This document shows, piece after piece, positions 1 through 4,483 of a DNA stretch of 6,248 nucleotides. Position 1 is the stretch's first letter. Each line of letters opens with the position of its first letter. A program made the position numbers and the translations under genes. Source of the stretch: Anaerolineaceae bacterium (GTDB lineage Bacteria; Chloroflexota; Anaerolineae; Anaerolineales; Anaerolineaceae); the NCBI GenBank assembly GCA_028714615.1, contig JAQTMA010000109.1, forward strand, positions 7,410 to 13,657, written 5' to 3'. The notes below the pieces were generated by a model. It had not been told where the DNA came from. It worked only from the letters and a program-made list of their open reading frames with translations, and did no database searches.

Positions 1-281
1 TAACCGATGTGGCGGCGCAGGTCAGTCACCGGCCGGTCGTGGATTTCTACCCCATTGACATAGATCTTCCCGCTGGTGGGTTCATACAGCCGGTTGATCA
101 TCTTGAGCAGGGTGGTCTTGCCGCACCCCGAGGGACCCAGCAGCACGATCAGGCTGCCAGCCTCCACCTGGAAGCTGACATGATCCACCGCCGGCCGGGT
201 TTCCCCGGCGAACTCGCGGGTCACCGCTTCGCAAGTGATGGCGGCTTGCTCGGCCAGAGGAACAGATGCCTCGCCAGTCAC
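1..281 (-). CDS. Osmoprotectant ABC transporter ATP-binding protein (OpuCA/ProV type), N-terminal part, cut by window edge
   Basis: Cytoplasmic ATPase that would power uptake of glycine betaine, choline or related solutes through the permease encoded upstream. Read on the minus strand from a GTG at 281, the first 93 codons are visible. They contain a complete Walker A motif, GPSGCGKTT, at about residues 45-53, followed by LLKMINRLYEPTSGKIYVNG, the usual context in this family. The fragment ends at RRHIGY, where family members normally continue into the Q-loop. The GTG start is chosen because AGGAG lies about 6 nt upstream, while the nearby ATG at 299 hits a stop after five codons. It begins 19 bp after the stop of the binding-protein gene, so it is the third gene of one operon. 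Signature motif, Walker B and any CBS domains lie outside the window. The OpuCA/ProV assignment rests mainly on the neighbours; the ABC ATPase call itself is secure. Confidence 0.93.
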   Translation of the reverse strand, partial: MTGEASVPLAEQAAITCEAVTREFAGETRPAVDHVSFQVEAGSLIVLLGPSGCGKTTLLKMINRLYEPTSGKIYVNGVEIHDRPVTDLRRHIG

Positions 282-300
282 TAACGCTCCTGATGCATGG

Positions 301-1272
301 TCATTTCAACAGGCCTGCCTGCTGCAGGAACGCCTTGGCGACCGCCGCGGGCTCTTTTTTATCCGGGCCGTCTACCTGCCAGTTCAATCCAGACATGACC
401 TGGTCAGTTAGTTGAGGCGCCAGTTTGTTCAGGACATCCGCAATCTGCGGATTCTTCTGCAGCGTATCCATGCGTACCACGGGAGCGATGTTGTAGATTG
501 GATAGACGTGTTTGTCGTCTTCCAGCAGCGCCAGCTTGTTGCCCTGGATCTGCCCGTCCGTACCGAAGGCGACGACCACGTCCACCTGCCCATCCAGCAA
601 AGCCTGGTAGCGCAGACTGCCGGTGCCCAACTGTTTGACGTCCTTGAATTGGAAGCCGCCGTAAGCTGCCTGGAGGGCTTTCAAGCCGTCTTCCCGCTCG
701 ATAAACTCGGCCGGCCCCCCCAACGTCAGGCTGGAGGCTTTGGTCGAAAGGTCCGTGTAAGTCTTGATGCCGTTCTTATCGGCCACGGCCTGGGTCATCG
801 CCAGCGCTTGAGTGTCATTGAAGGGAGAGGGCTGCAGCCAGGTCAGTTGGAATTGTTGTTCGTAACCGCTCTTCACGGCCTGGTAAATTTGCTGGGGGTC
901 CTGGAGCGGTTTTGCTTTCAATACGGTCAACAAGCCGGTGGAAGTGTACTCGGGGTACAGGTCGATATCCCCTTTGGTGATGGCCGTCTGTGCGATCGGG
1001 GTGCCACCCAGGTTCAGCTTGCGTTCGACCTTAAAGCCCGCGTTTTCGAGCAACTGAGCATACATTTCGGCCACGATGAATTCTTCGGTGAAATCTTTCG
1101 AGCCGATTTTGATGGTTGCGCCCGTGGAAGCAACCACGCTGGGCGTCTCCCCGGTCACCGGGACGGCCGGTGCGGTGGGGGTGCCGGCCGCCGAAGGACT
1201 ACACGCGCTGATCAAAAACGTGAGAACGAGTAACAACGATACCAAAATACGTTTATGTAAGGCCTTGTTCAT
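301..1272 (-). CDS. Osmoprotectant ABC transporter substrate-binding lipoprotein (OpuCC/OsmF family)
   Basis: A 323-aa extracytoplasmic, lipid-anchored solute receptor that would capture quaternary ammonium osmoprotectants and hand them to the permease. The signal peptide has a basic N-region (MNKALHKR), a hydrophobic core and an ISAC lipobox, making Cys24 the lipidated residue. A Pro/Thr/Ala-rich linker (about 25-50) tethers the receptor domain. The mature domain begins with IKIGSKDFTEEFIVAEM and LYPEYTSTGL, and later has VVVAFGTDGQI. These are typical of the OpuAC/ProX-like family of glycine betaine, choline and carnitine binding proteins. Length is normal for the family. The ATG at 1272 is preceded by GGAGGG at a 7-nt spacing, and the gene begins 28 bp after the permease stop. 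The exact substrate cannot be read from sequence alone; the aromatic-cage residues would have to be mapped on a structure. Confidence 0.93.
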   Translation of the reverse strand: MNKALHKRILVSLLLVLTFLISACSPSAAGTPTAPAVPVTGETPSVVASTGATIKIGSKDFTEEFIVAEMYAQLLENAGFKVERKLNLGGTPIAQTAITKGDIDLYPEYTSTGLLTVLKAKPLQDPQQIYQAVKSGYEQQFQLTWLQPSPFNDTQALAMTQAVADKNGIKTYTDLSTKASSLTLGGPAEFIEREDGLKALQAAYGGFQFKDVKQLGTGSLRYQALLDGQVDVVVAFGTDGQIQGNKLALLEDDKHVYPIYNIAPVVRMDTLQKNPQIADVLNKLAPQLTDQVMSGLNWQVDGPDKKEPAAVAKAFLQQAGLLK

Positions 1273-1300
1273 TCTATTACCCTCCTGAGTAGACGAGCGA

Positions 1301-1954
1301 TTAACGCTCTGAATAACGAAAAGTTCTTTGCAGCCTGGCGAGCAGCGTTTCAGACGCCAGGGCCAGGAGCGCCACAGGAACGGCTCCTACCAGCATGATG
1401 CGTACGTCGTACAGGGCGAACCCGCGAGTGATGAAATCACCCAATCCGCCGCCGCCGATAAAAGCCGCCAGGGTGGCGCTGGAAATGACTTCGACGGAGG
1501 CCACGCGGATGCCGGCCAGGATGGCCGCCGCGGCCAAGGGCAGTTCCACCTGGCGCAGCACCTGGCCCGGCGCCATACCCATCCCATAGGCCGCCTCCAT
1601 GGCCGCCGGGTCTACCCCGCGCAGTCCCGCATAGGTGTTGATTAACACCGGGGGGAAAGCCAGGACGGTCAGGGCCACCAGCGATGGCAGGTAACCCAAC
1701 CCGAGGAACGGCAAGGCCAGGAAGAGGATGGCCAGGGAAGGGATGACCCGCATGGAGTTAAAGGCATTGATCACCGCTTGCGCAACACGAGCCCGGCGCG
1801 AGATCCACACTCCCAGCGGCACGCACACCAGGATGCTGACTCCCAGGGCAACCAGGCTGAGAGCCAGATGCTGGCGGACAGCCTGCCAGAACTCGGGCTG
1901 GTGTTGGGTGAAATATTGAAGAGCGCCTTCCAGGATAGCCATTTCTTTTGACAA
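1301..1954 (-). CDS. Osmoprotectant ABC transporter permease (OpuCB/YehW type)
   Basis: A 217-aa inner-membrane permease of the binding-protein-dependent transport family, first gene of the operon. It has about five to six hydrophobic segments: roughly residues 31-51, 69-88, 89-110, 141-168 and 183-203. The cytoplasmic EAA loop is visible at about 118-140 (MEAAYGMGMAPGQVLRQVELPL), with the conserved Gly and the terminal Leu-Pro; this loop docks the ATPase. FIGGGGLGDFI near 165-175 is also characteristic of OpuCB-type permeases. The start is taken as TTG at 1954, which has AAGG about 5 nt upstream; an in-frame ATG at 1942 (MAILEG) is the alternative but has a poorly placed ribosome site. Only one permease is visible. 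Related systems often carry two, so either this one forms a homodimer or a partner lies beyond the ATPase, outside the window. Confidence 0.92.
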   Translation of the reverse strand: MSKEMAILEGALQYFTQHQPEFWQAVRQHLALSLVALGVSILVCVPLGVWISRRARVAQAVINAFNSMRVIPSLAILFLALPFLGLGYLPSLVALTVLAFPPVLINTYAGLRGVDPAAMEAAYGMGMAPGQVLRQVELPLAAAAILAGIRVASVEVISSATLAAFIGGGGLGDFITRGFALYDVRIMLVGAVPVALLALASETLLARLQRTFRYSER

Positions 1955-1989
1955 GCATCCTTGTGATTGCCGTTATGAACCCCTGGCCT

Positions 1990-2018
1990 ATTATGACCTT
2001 AATTAGAAAATTAGTCAA
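1990..2018 (-). promoter_or_regulatory. Sigma70-type promoter of the osmoprotectant transporter operon
   Basis: On the minus strand TTGACT (2018-2013) is followed after exactly 17 nt by CATAAT (1995-1990), five of six matches to consensus in each box. Transcription would begin near 1983, giving a leader of about 30 nt before the TTG start of the permease. The spacer carries a direct repeat CTAATT-TT-CTAATT and the flanks are markedly AT-rich in an otherwise GC-rich region. This could be an operator for an osmotic regulator, but no known binding motif was recognised. Confidence 0.7.
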
Positions 2019-2100
2019 TATATGATAATTTGGGGATTCGCCAACCCGGTAAAGGACTTGTCGGGATGACACTGGGCAGCGCCCGTTGGGGCATTCATCA

Positions 2101-2159
2101 CTTCAAGGGTATTGAAGGCGTCACCGCCAGAACGGAGGAAGGAACACTCGGGACGAGTG
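2101..2159. repeat. Two short perfect inverted repeats in the gene-free stretch
   Basis: CTTCAA (2101-2106) and TTGAAG (2112-2117) form a 6-bp stem with a 5-nt loop. CACTCG (2145-2150) and CGAGTG (2154-2159) form a 6-bp stem with a 3-nt loop. Neither is followed by a T-run. They belong to the structured, non-coding interval 2019-2365, in which I see no credible gene on either strand. Confidence 0.5.
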
Positions 2160-2167
2160 ATCGCTTG

Positions 2168-2190
2168 GAGACGCTGCAGCGCAGCGTCTC
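2168..2190. repeat. 10-bp perfect inverted repeat at the head of the 17-bp tandem array
   Basis: GAGACGCTGC (2168-2177) and GCAGCGTCTC (2181-2190) are perfect reverse complements separated by AGC. The right arm is part of the first tandem unit, so this is a palindromic head attached to the array. Short GAGACG/CGTCTC palindromes of this kind are, as I recall, dispersed in cyanobacterial and Chloroflexota genomes. No T-run follows, so a simple intrinsic terminator is unlikely. Confidence 0.7.
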
Positions 2191-2251
2191 TACCCGCACG
2201 GCGTCTCTACCCGCGCGGCGTCTCTACCTGTGGGGCGTCTCTACTTCTACT
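2184..2251. repeat. Tandem array of four 17-bp units sharing GCGTCTCTAC
   Basis: GCGTCTCTAC begins at 2184, 2201, 2218 and 2235, exactly 17 bp apart each time. Units 1 and 2 differ at a single base (GCGTCTCTACCCGCACG versus GCGTCTCTACCCGCGCG). Units 3 and 4 keep the first ten bases but diverge in the last seven. The array lies between a GNAT gene and the transporter operon promoter and has no coding role that I can support. The unit is too short and has no spacers, so it is not a CRISPR array. Confidence 0.85.
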
Positions 2252-2289
2252 CCTTCAACGTGCTCAGGACTCCCTTTCCCTGGCGACCA

Positions 2290-2332
2290 CCCCCTCCCCC
2301 AAATTTTACAGAAATAAGTTTGGGGGAGGGGG
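2290..2332. repeat. 14-bp perfect C/G-rich inverted repeat downstream of the GNAT gene
   Basis: CCCCCTCCCCCAAA (2290-2303) pairs perfectly with TTTGGGGGAGGGGG (2319-2332) across a 15-nt AT-rich loop. It lies 34 bp past the GNAT stop codon, where a transcription terminator would sit, but neither strand has a clear T-run after the stem. The plus-strand right arm has two long G-runs (5 and 7) and could also form non-duplex structures. It may be a dispersed repetitive element that doubles as an mRNA 3'-end stabiliser; that role is inference. Confidence 0.75.
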
Positions 2333-2365
2333 GGAAGGTATGTGACCACAAATCTCAACAAGAGA

Positions 2366-2989
2366 TCAAACTGGGGCGCACATGGCCCACAAGTGCAGCC
2401 CGGTGCGGGTCAGATCCGCTTCCCGTACCACCTCAAAACCCAGCTTGCGGTAAAAATTCACGTTCTGCTCGGTCATCGTCTCCAGGTAACAGGACAGGCC
2501 GGCTGCGTGGGCCCGCTCTAGCATGGATGTCACCAGGCGGGCGCCAATCCCCTGACCTTGGGCAGCCGGATCGACCCCCAACACCATCAGGTACCAATGT
2601 GGAGCGGGCATGGCTGCTTTGTGGATACGGTCAACAAGCGGCTCGATCCTGCGGATCGCCCATAATGCTTTCAAGCCGATCAACGGTGAAACGGTCCCCA
2701 ATCCCGCCCGGAGCAATCCCCACAGCGTCATCTCTGTCCGTCCAGGCGGCAGCCAACAAGCCACGCCTTCCAGTGCGCGGGTCGTCCATAACTCACCGTA
2801 GAAGTGGCAATAGCGTAAGGAGGAGAGCATCAGGCCAGGCAGCACCTGCTCCCGGCGTCTTGGTTCGGGCAGGTAATGCACCATCAGGGGATCTTCCTGA
2901 AAGGCGCGCGCCAGAACGCCTCCGGACTGGGCCAACTGGGTGGCGTCCAGGCGGACGATTTCTGCAGGCATTCCCCGATCAACAGTCAA
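2366..2989 (-). CDS. GNAT-family N-acetyltransferase
   Basis: A 207-aa soluble protein of the GCN5-related acetyltransferase superfamily, transferring an acetyl group from acetyl-CoA to an unidentified amine. The acetyl-CoA pyrophosphate-binding motif A is clear at about 135-160, MVLGVDPAAQGQGIGARLV, with the Q-x-x-G-x-G core at 144-149 (QGQGIG). Motif B is visible as NFYRKLGFEVV at 178-188. The N-terminal half (ARAFQEDPLMVHYLPEP) resembles GNAT proteins often annotated only by superfamily. Start: TTG at 2989 with AGGGA about 7 nt upstream; an in-frame ATG at 2971 has a G-rich stretch directly abutting it, a worse spacing, but removing six residues would not affect the fold. It is a single-gene unit, divergent from the XRE gene. 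Substrate cannot be predicted. Confidence 0.9.
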   Translation of the reverse strand: MTVDRGMPAEIVRLDATQLAQSGGVLARAFQEDPLMVHYLPEPRRREQVLPGLMLSSLRYCHFYGELWTTRALEGVACWLPPGRTEMTLWGLLRAGLGTVSPLIGLKALWAIRRIEPLVDRIHKAAMPAPHWYLMVLGVDPAAQGQGIGARLVTSMLERAHAAGLSCYLETMTEQNVNFYRKLGFEVVREADLTRTGLHLWAMCAPV

Positions 2990-3003
2990 GCGCCAATCCC
3001 TCT

Positions 3004-3020
3004 GTGACCGTAATGGTCAC
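3004..3020. promoter_or_regulatory. Operator-like palindrome just upstream of the GNAT start
   Basis: GTGACC (3004-3009) and GGTCAC (3015-3020) are perfect inverted arms around GTAAT. On the minus strand the element lies immediately upstream of the GNAT ribosome-binding site, about 15 nt before the TTG start. It could be a protein-binding site or a small hairpin in the leader affecting ribosome access. No regulator is identified. Confidence 0.4.
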
Positions 3021-3102
3021 CAATGGCATCCTGCGGATGATCGGATATGCAACAGGTTTGCGCTCACAGGTAACATATGCGGCCGCTCCATTGACCAGGG
3101 AC

Positions 3103-3129
3103 ATTATACATCCTCTGAGGAGCTCCCAA
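3103..3129 (-). promoter_or_regulatory. Possible GNAT promoter with consensus -10 and weak -35
   Basis: On the minus strand a perfect TATAAT occupies 3108-3103. The best upstream match is TTGGGA (3129-3124), but the 15-nt spacing is short. The start would be near 3096, giving a leader of roughly 106 nt that contains the 3004-3020 palindrome. Three abutting palindromes (3112-3135) overlie the -35 region. Confidence 0.4.
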
Positions 3130-3172
3130 GCTTGGTTTTCCTCAACGCGGGACGATTACCGGCACAACCAAA

Positions 3173-3190
3173 TGTAAAACGCGCTTGACA
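3173..3190. promoter_or_regulatory. Distal operator copy overlapping the -35 box of the XRE promoter
   Basis: TGTAAAAC-GC-GCTTGACA has the same 8-2-8 layout as the perfect operator at 3215-3232, with two mismatches in the 16 arm positions. Its right arm contains the -35 hexamer TTGACA (3185-3190). Starts of the two copies are exactly 42 bp apart, about four helical turns, placing them on the same DNA face. Bound protein here would directly block sigma factor contact. Confidence 0.6.
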
Positions 3191-3213
3191 TTTCCTGGCC
3201 GCATGGTTATAAT
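3185..3213 (+). promoter_or_regulatory. Consensus sigma70-type promoter of the XRE/membrane-protein unit
   Basis: TTGACA (3185-3190), a 17-nt spacer, and TATAAT (3208-3213): a perfect match to consensus in both boxes and in spacing. Transcription would start near 3220, inside the palindrome at 3215-3232, leaving a leader of about 25 nt. A promoter this strong suggests expression is normally held down by a repressor. Confidence 0.88.
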
Positions 3214-3214
3214 A

Positions 3215-3232
3215 TGTAAAGCAAGCTTTACA
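3215..3232. promoter_or_regulatory. Perfect 18-bp operator palindrome at the transcription start
   Basis: TGTAAAGC (3215-3222) and GCTTTACA (3225-3232) are perfect reverse complements around AA. The element begins 2 bp after the -10 box and ends 2 bp before the AGGAGG ribosome site of the XRE gene. Position and symmetry fit the autoregulatory operator of the dimeric XRE protein encoded directly downstream; the pairing of protein with site is inference. Confidence 0.75.
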
Positions 3233-3244
3233 AAAGGAGGTTGA

Positions 3245-3454
3245 ATGAAGAATTGCCTGGAAGCGTTACGCAACCAAAAGGGGTGGACGCAGCAGGAGCT
3301 GGCTGATCGTACCGAAGTGTCGCGCCAGACGATCATTTCGCTGGAGAAGGGTCACTACAACCCGTCGATATTGCTGGCCTTCCGCCTGGCCCGCATGTTC
3401 GAGAAACCCATCGAAGAGATATTCCATTATGAGGAGGATGCTTATCATGTCTGA
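3245..3454 (+). CDS. Small XRE-family helix-turn-helix transcriptional regulator
   Basis: A 69-aa protein consisting almost entirely of one HTH_3 domain (residues 1-60). The DNA-binding helices are visible as TQQELADRTEVS (15-26) and RQTIISLEKG (27-36). The rest, NPSILLAFRLARMFEKPIEEIF (39-60), is the standard C-terminal half of this compact regulator type, which often lies next to small membrane-protein genes. There is no sensor domain, so any signal must come from a partner or from protein level. The ATG at 3245 follows AGGAGG with a 4-nt gap. It probably represses its own promoter through the palindromes at 3173-3190 and 3215-3232. Its last codons overlap the next gene's start, implying translational coupling. 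Acidic tail EEDAYHV. The family call is firm; the autorepressor role is inferred. Confidence 0.93.
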   Translation: MKNCLEALRNQKGWTQQELADRTEVSRQTIISLEKGHYNPSILLAFRLARMFEKPIEEIFHYEEDAYHV

Positions 3455-3902
3455 TTCAAAACCGGATCTTTCCCGAAGATTAATCTACGGCTGGCTGCTG
3501 TTTGCCGCCGGTCTGCTGCTGATCCTGATCGGACTGGCCATACGGCTCTGGGCGCCCAACGTAGCCTTAAACGTTAAATGGATCTCGGTCTTTGGAATCC
3601 TGGTAACCGCCTTCGCTATCGCCAACCTGCCCCAAGCCATCCAGTCGGTCAAAGATCCTGAACGCGCTCGCCGGGCCATGTACGAAGCCAGTGATGAGCG
3701 CAGCCTGGGGATTCGCCACCGCTCTGGATACGCAGCGTTCATCTTTTCGAATCTGGTCTCTATCCTGGCGCTGCTGGTGTATTCATTCACTACCCGCTCT
3801 GTGCCAGGCCCCGACCGGCTTTGGTACTACCTGGCTTTCATGGTTCTGGCGCCCGGCATGGTCTATATCATCGGATTGACCTATTACCACGAACGAGAAT
3901 GA
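3447..3902 (+). CDS. Four-helix integral membrane protein co-encoded with the XRE regulator (DUF2178-like)
   Basis: A 151-aa polytopic inner-membrane protein of unknown function. Hydrophobic segments lie at about 13-34, 44-64, 95-114 and 125-147. The loop between segments 2 and 3 is charged and contains DPERARRAMYEASDERSLGIRHRSG (about 70-94), with Asp-Glu-Arg at 83-85. That loop followed by a third helix resembles the DUF2178 type of small membrane proteins often found beside compact XRE regulators; this match is from memory. The start at ATG 3447 has GAGGAGG 9 nt upstream, while the ATG codons at 3429 and 3438 either precede or abut that ribosome site. The gene overlaps the regulator's stop by 8 bp. 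The product may sense an envelope signal or titrate the regulator; neither is shown by sequence. Confidence 0.85.
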   Translation: MSDSKPDLSRRLIYGWLLFAAGLLLILIGLAIRLWAPNVALNVKWISVFGILVTAFAIANLPQAIQSVKDPERARRAMYEASDERSLGIRHRSGYAAFIFSNLVSILALLVYSFTTRSVPGPDRLWYYLAFMVLAPGMVYIIGLTYYHERE

Positions 3903-3953
3903 CCCTATTCACAAAATTCGCATTGGCCAAGAAGCAACCAATTGCAAGCCTGT

Positions 3954-3983
3954 CTCGATCGCCAGGTTCGAGATCCGATCGAG
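3954..3983 (+). other. 8-bp hairpin between the two membrane-protein genes
   Basis: CTCGATCG (3954-3961) and CGATCGAG (3976-3983) pair perfectly around a 14-nt loop, in the 109-bp gap before the second membrane-protein gene and 17 nt ahead of its ribosome site. No T-run follows, so it is more likely an mRNA processing or stability element than a terminator. I see no convincing promoter in this gap, so the second gene is probably read from the 3185-3213 promoter. Confidence 0.45.
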
Positions 3984-4011
3984 CATCTGTTTCAAACATA
4001 GAGGAGAAAAA

Positions 4012-4476
4012 ATGAACGCCAGGTTGAACACCATACATCGCAAGTGGAGATTGGGATTGGTTTTACTATGGATTGGCATAGGTTTCGGAATAGCCGGGGT
4101 GGCAATCCAGAAAATGATTGCTGATCTGCCTTTCAACCCGCGCATCATCACCGCCCTGGGATTCCTGTTATTGGGGATCGGCGTCGCAAACCTGGTGAAA
4201 TATGGTTCCGCCAGGCGCGACCCCCAGGCGGCGTCCAGGCTGGTTATTGAGGAACAGGATGAGCGGACGAGGCTTCTTCACGCGCGGGCCGGCAACCGTG
4301 CGTTTTGGGTCTCCGCTGCAATGGCGTATATCGTATTGATGACGCAATCCTTTTCCGCGATTGGGAGTCTTCCCATCATCTCGTCAGAAGTCCTGTGGTA
4401 TTTCCTGGCGGCAGTGGTGGTGGTTCCCTTCGGAGTCTATATCGCCAGCCTGGTCTATGACGAAAAGCGTGAATGA
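4012..4476 (+). CDS. Second four-helix membrane protein, paralogue of the preceding gene
   Basis: A 154-aa integral membrane protein of unknown function. Predicted helices lie at about 14-33, 45-64, 97-115 and 127-148, nearly the same residue positions as in the upstream protein. Its charged loop holds EEQDERTRLLHARAGN (80-95), with Asp-Glu-Arg again at 83-85. Both proteins end in a short charged tail (YHERE versus YDEKRE). Overall identity is low but the layout is the same, so this looks like an old tandem duplication within a DUF2178-like family. The start is clear: GAGGAG ends 5 nt before ATG 4012. The gene ends 7 bp from the stop of the convergent lipoprotein gene. It could form a heterodimer with its neighbour or be a specialised copy; this is inference. 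Confidence 0.85.
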   Translation: MNARLNTIHRKWRLGLVLLWIGIGFGIAGVAIQKMIADLPFNPRIITALGFLLLGIGVANLVKYGSARRDPQAASRLVIEEQDERTRLLHARAGNRAFWVSAAMAYIVLMTQSFSAIGSLPIISSEVLWYFLAAVVVVPFGVYIASLVYDEKRE

Positions 4477-4483
4477 CCCACGG

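Noticed and set aside
412..1233. Long open frame (273 aa) on the plus strand
   Set aside because: It is antisense to the binding-protein gene, which has a signal peptide, lipobox and family motifs. The plus-strand translation has no recognisable domain or ribosome site and arises from GC-rich codon bias.
1758..2072. 104-aa open frame on the minus strand across the transporter promoter
   Set aside because: It overlaps the permease out of frame, covers the promoter, and has no recognisable content.
2184..2251. CRISPR-like array
   Set aside because: The units are contiguous 17-mers with no spacers and no cas gene nearby.
2230..3177. Long open frame (315 aa) on the plus strand
   Set aside because: It runs through the tandem array, the GC-rich hairpin and antisense to the GNAT gene; the translation is rich in Arg/Pro/Ser with no domain.
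3429..3446. Earlier starts (3429, 3438) for the first membrane protein
   Set aside because: The GAGGAGG at 3431-3437 lies inside or abuts these starts, but is correctly placed for ATG 3447.
4477..4483. Terminator between the convergent membrane-protein and lipoprotein genes
   Set aside because: Only 7 bp separate the stop codons and no hairpin with a T-run is visible nearby; the transcripts probably overlap.
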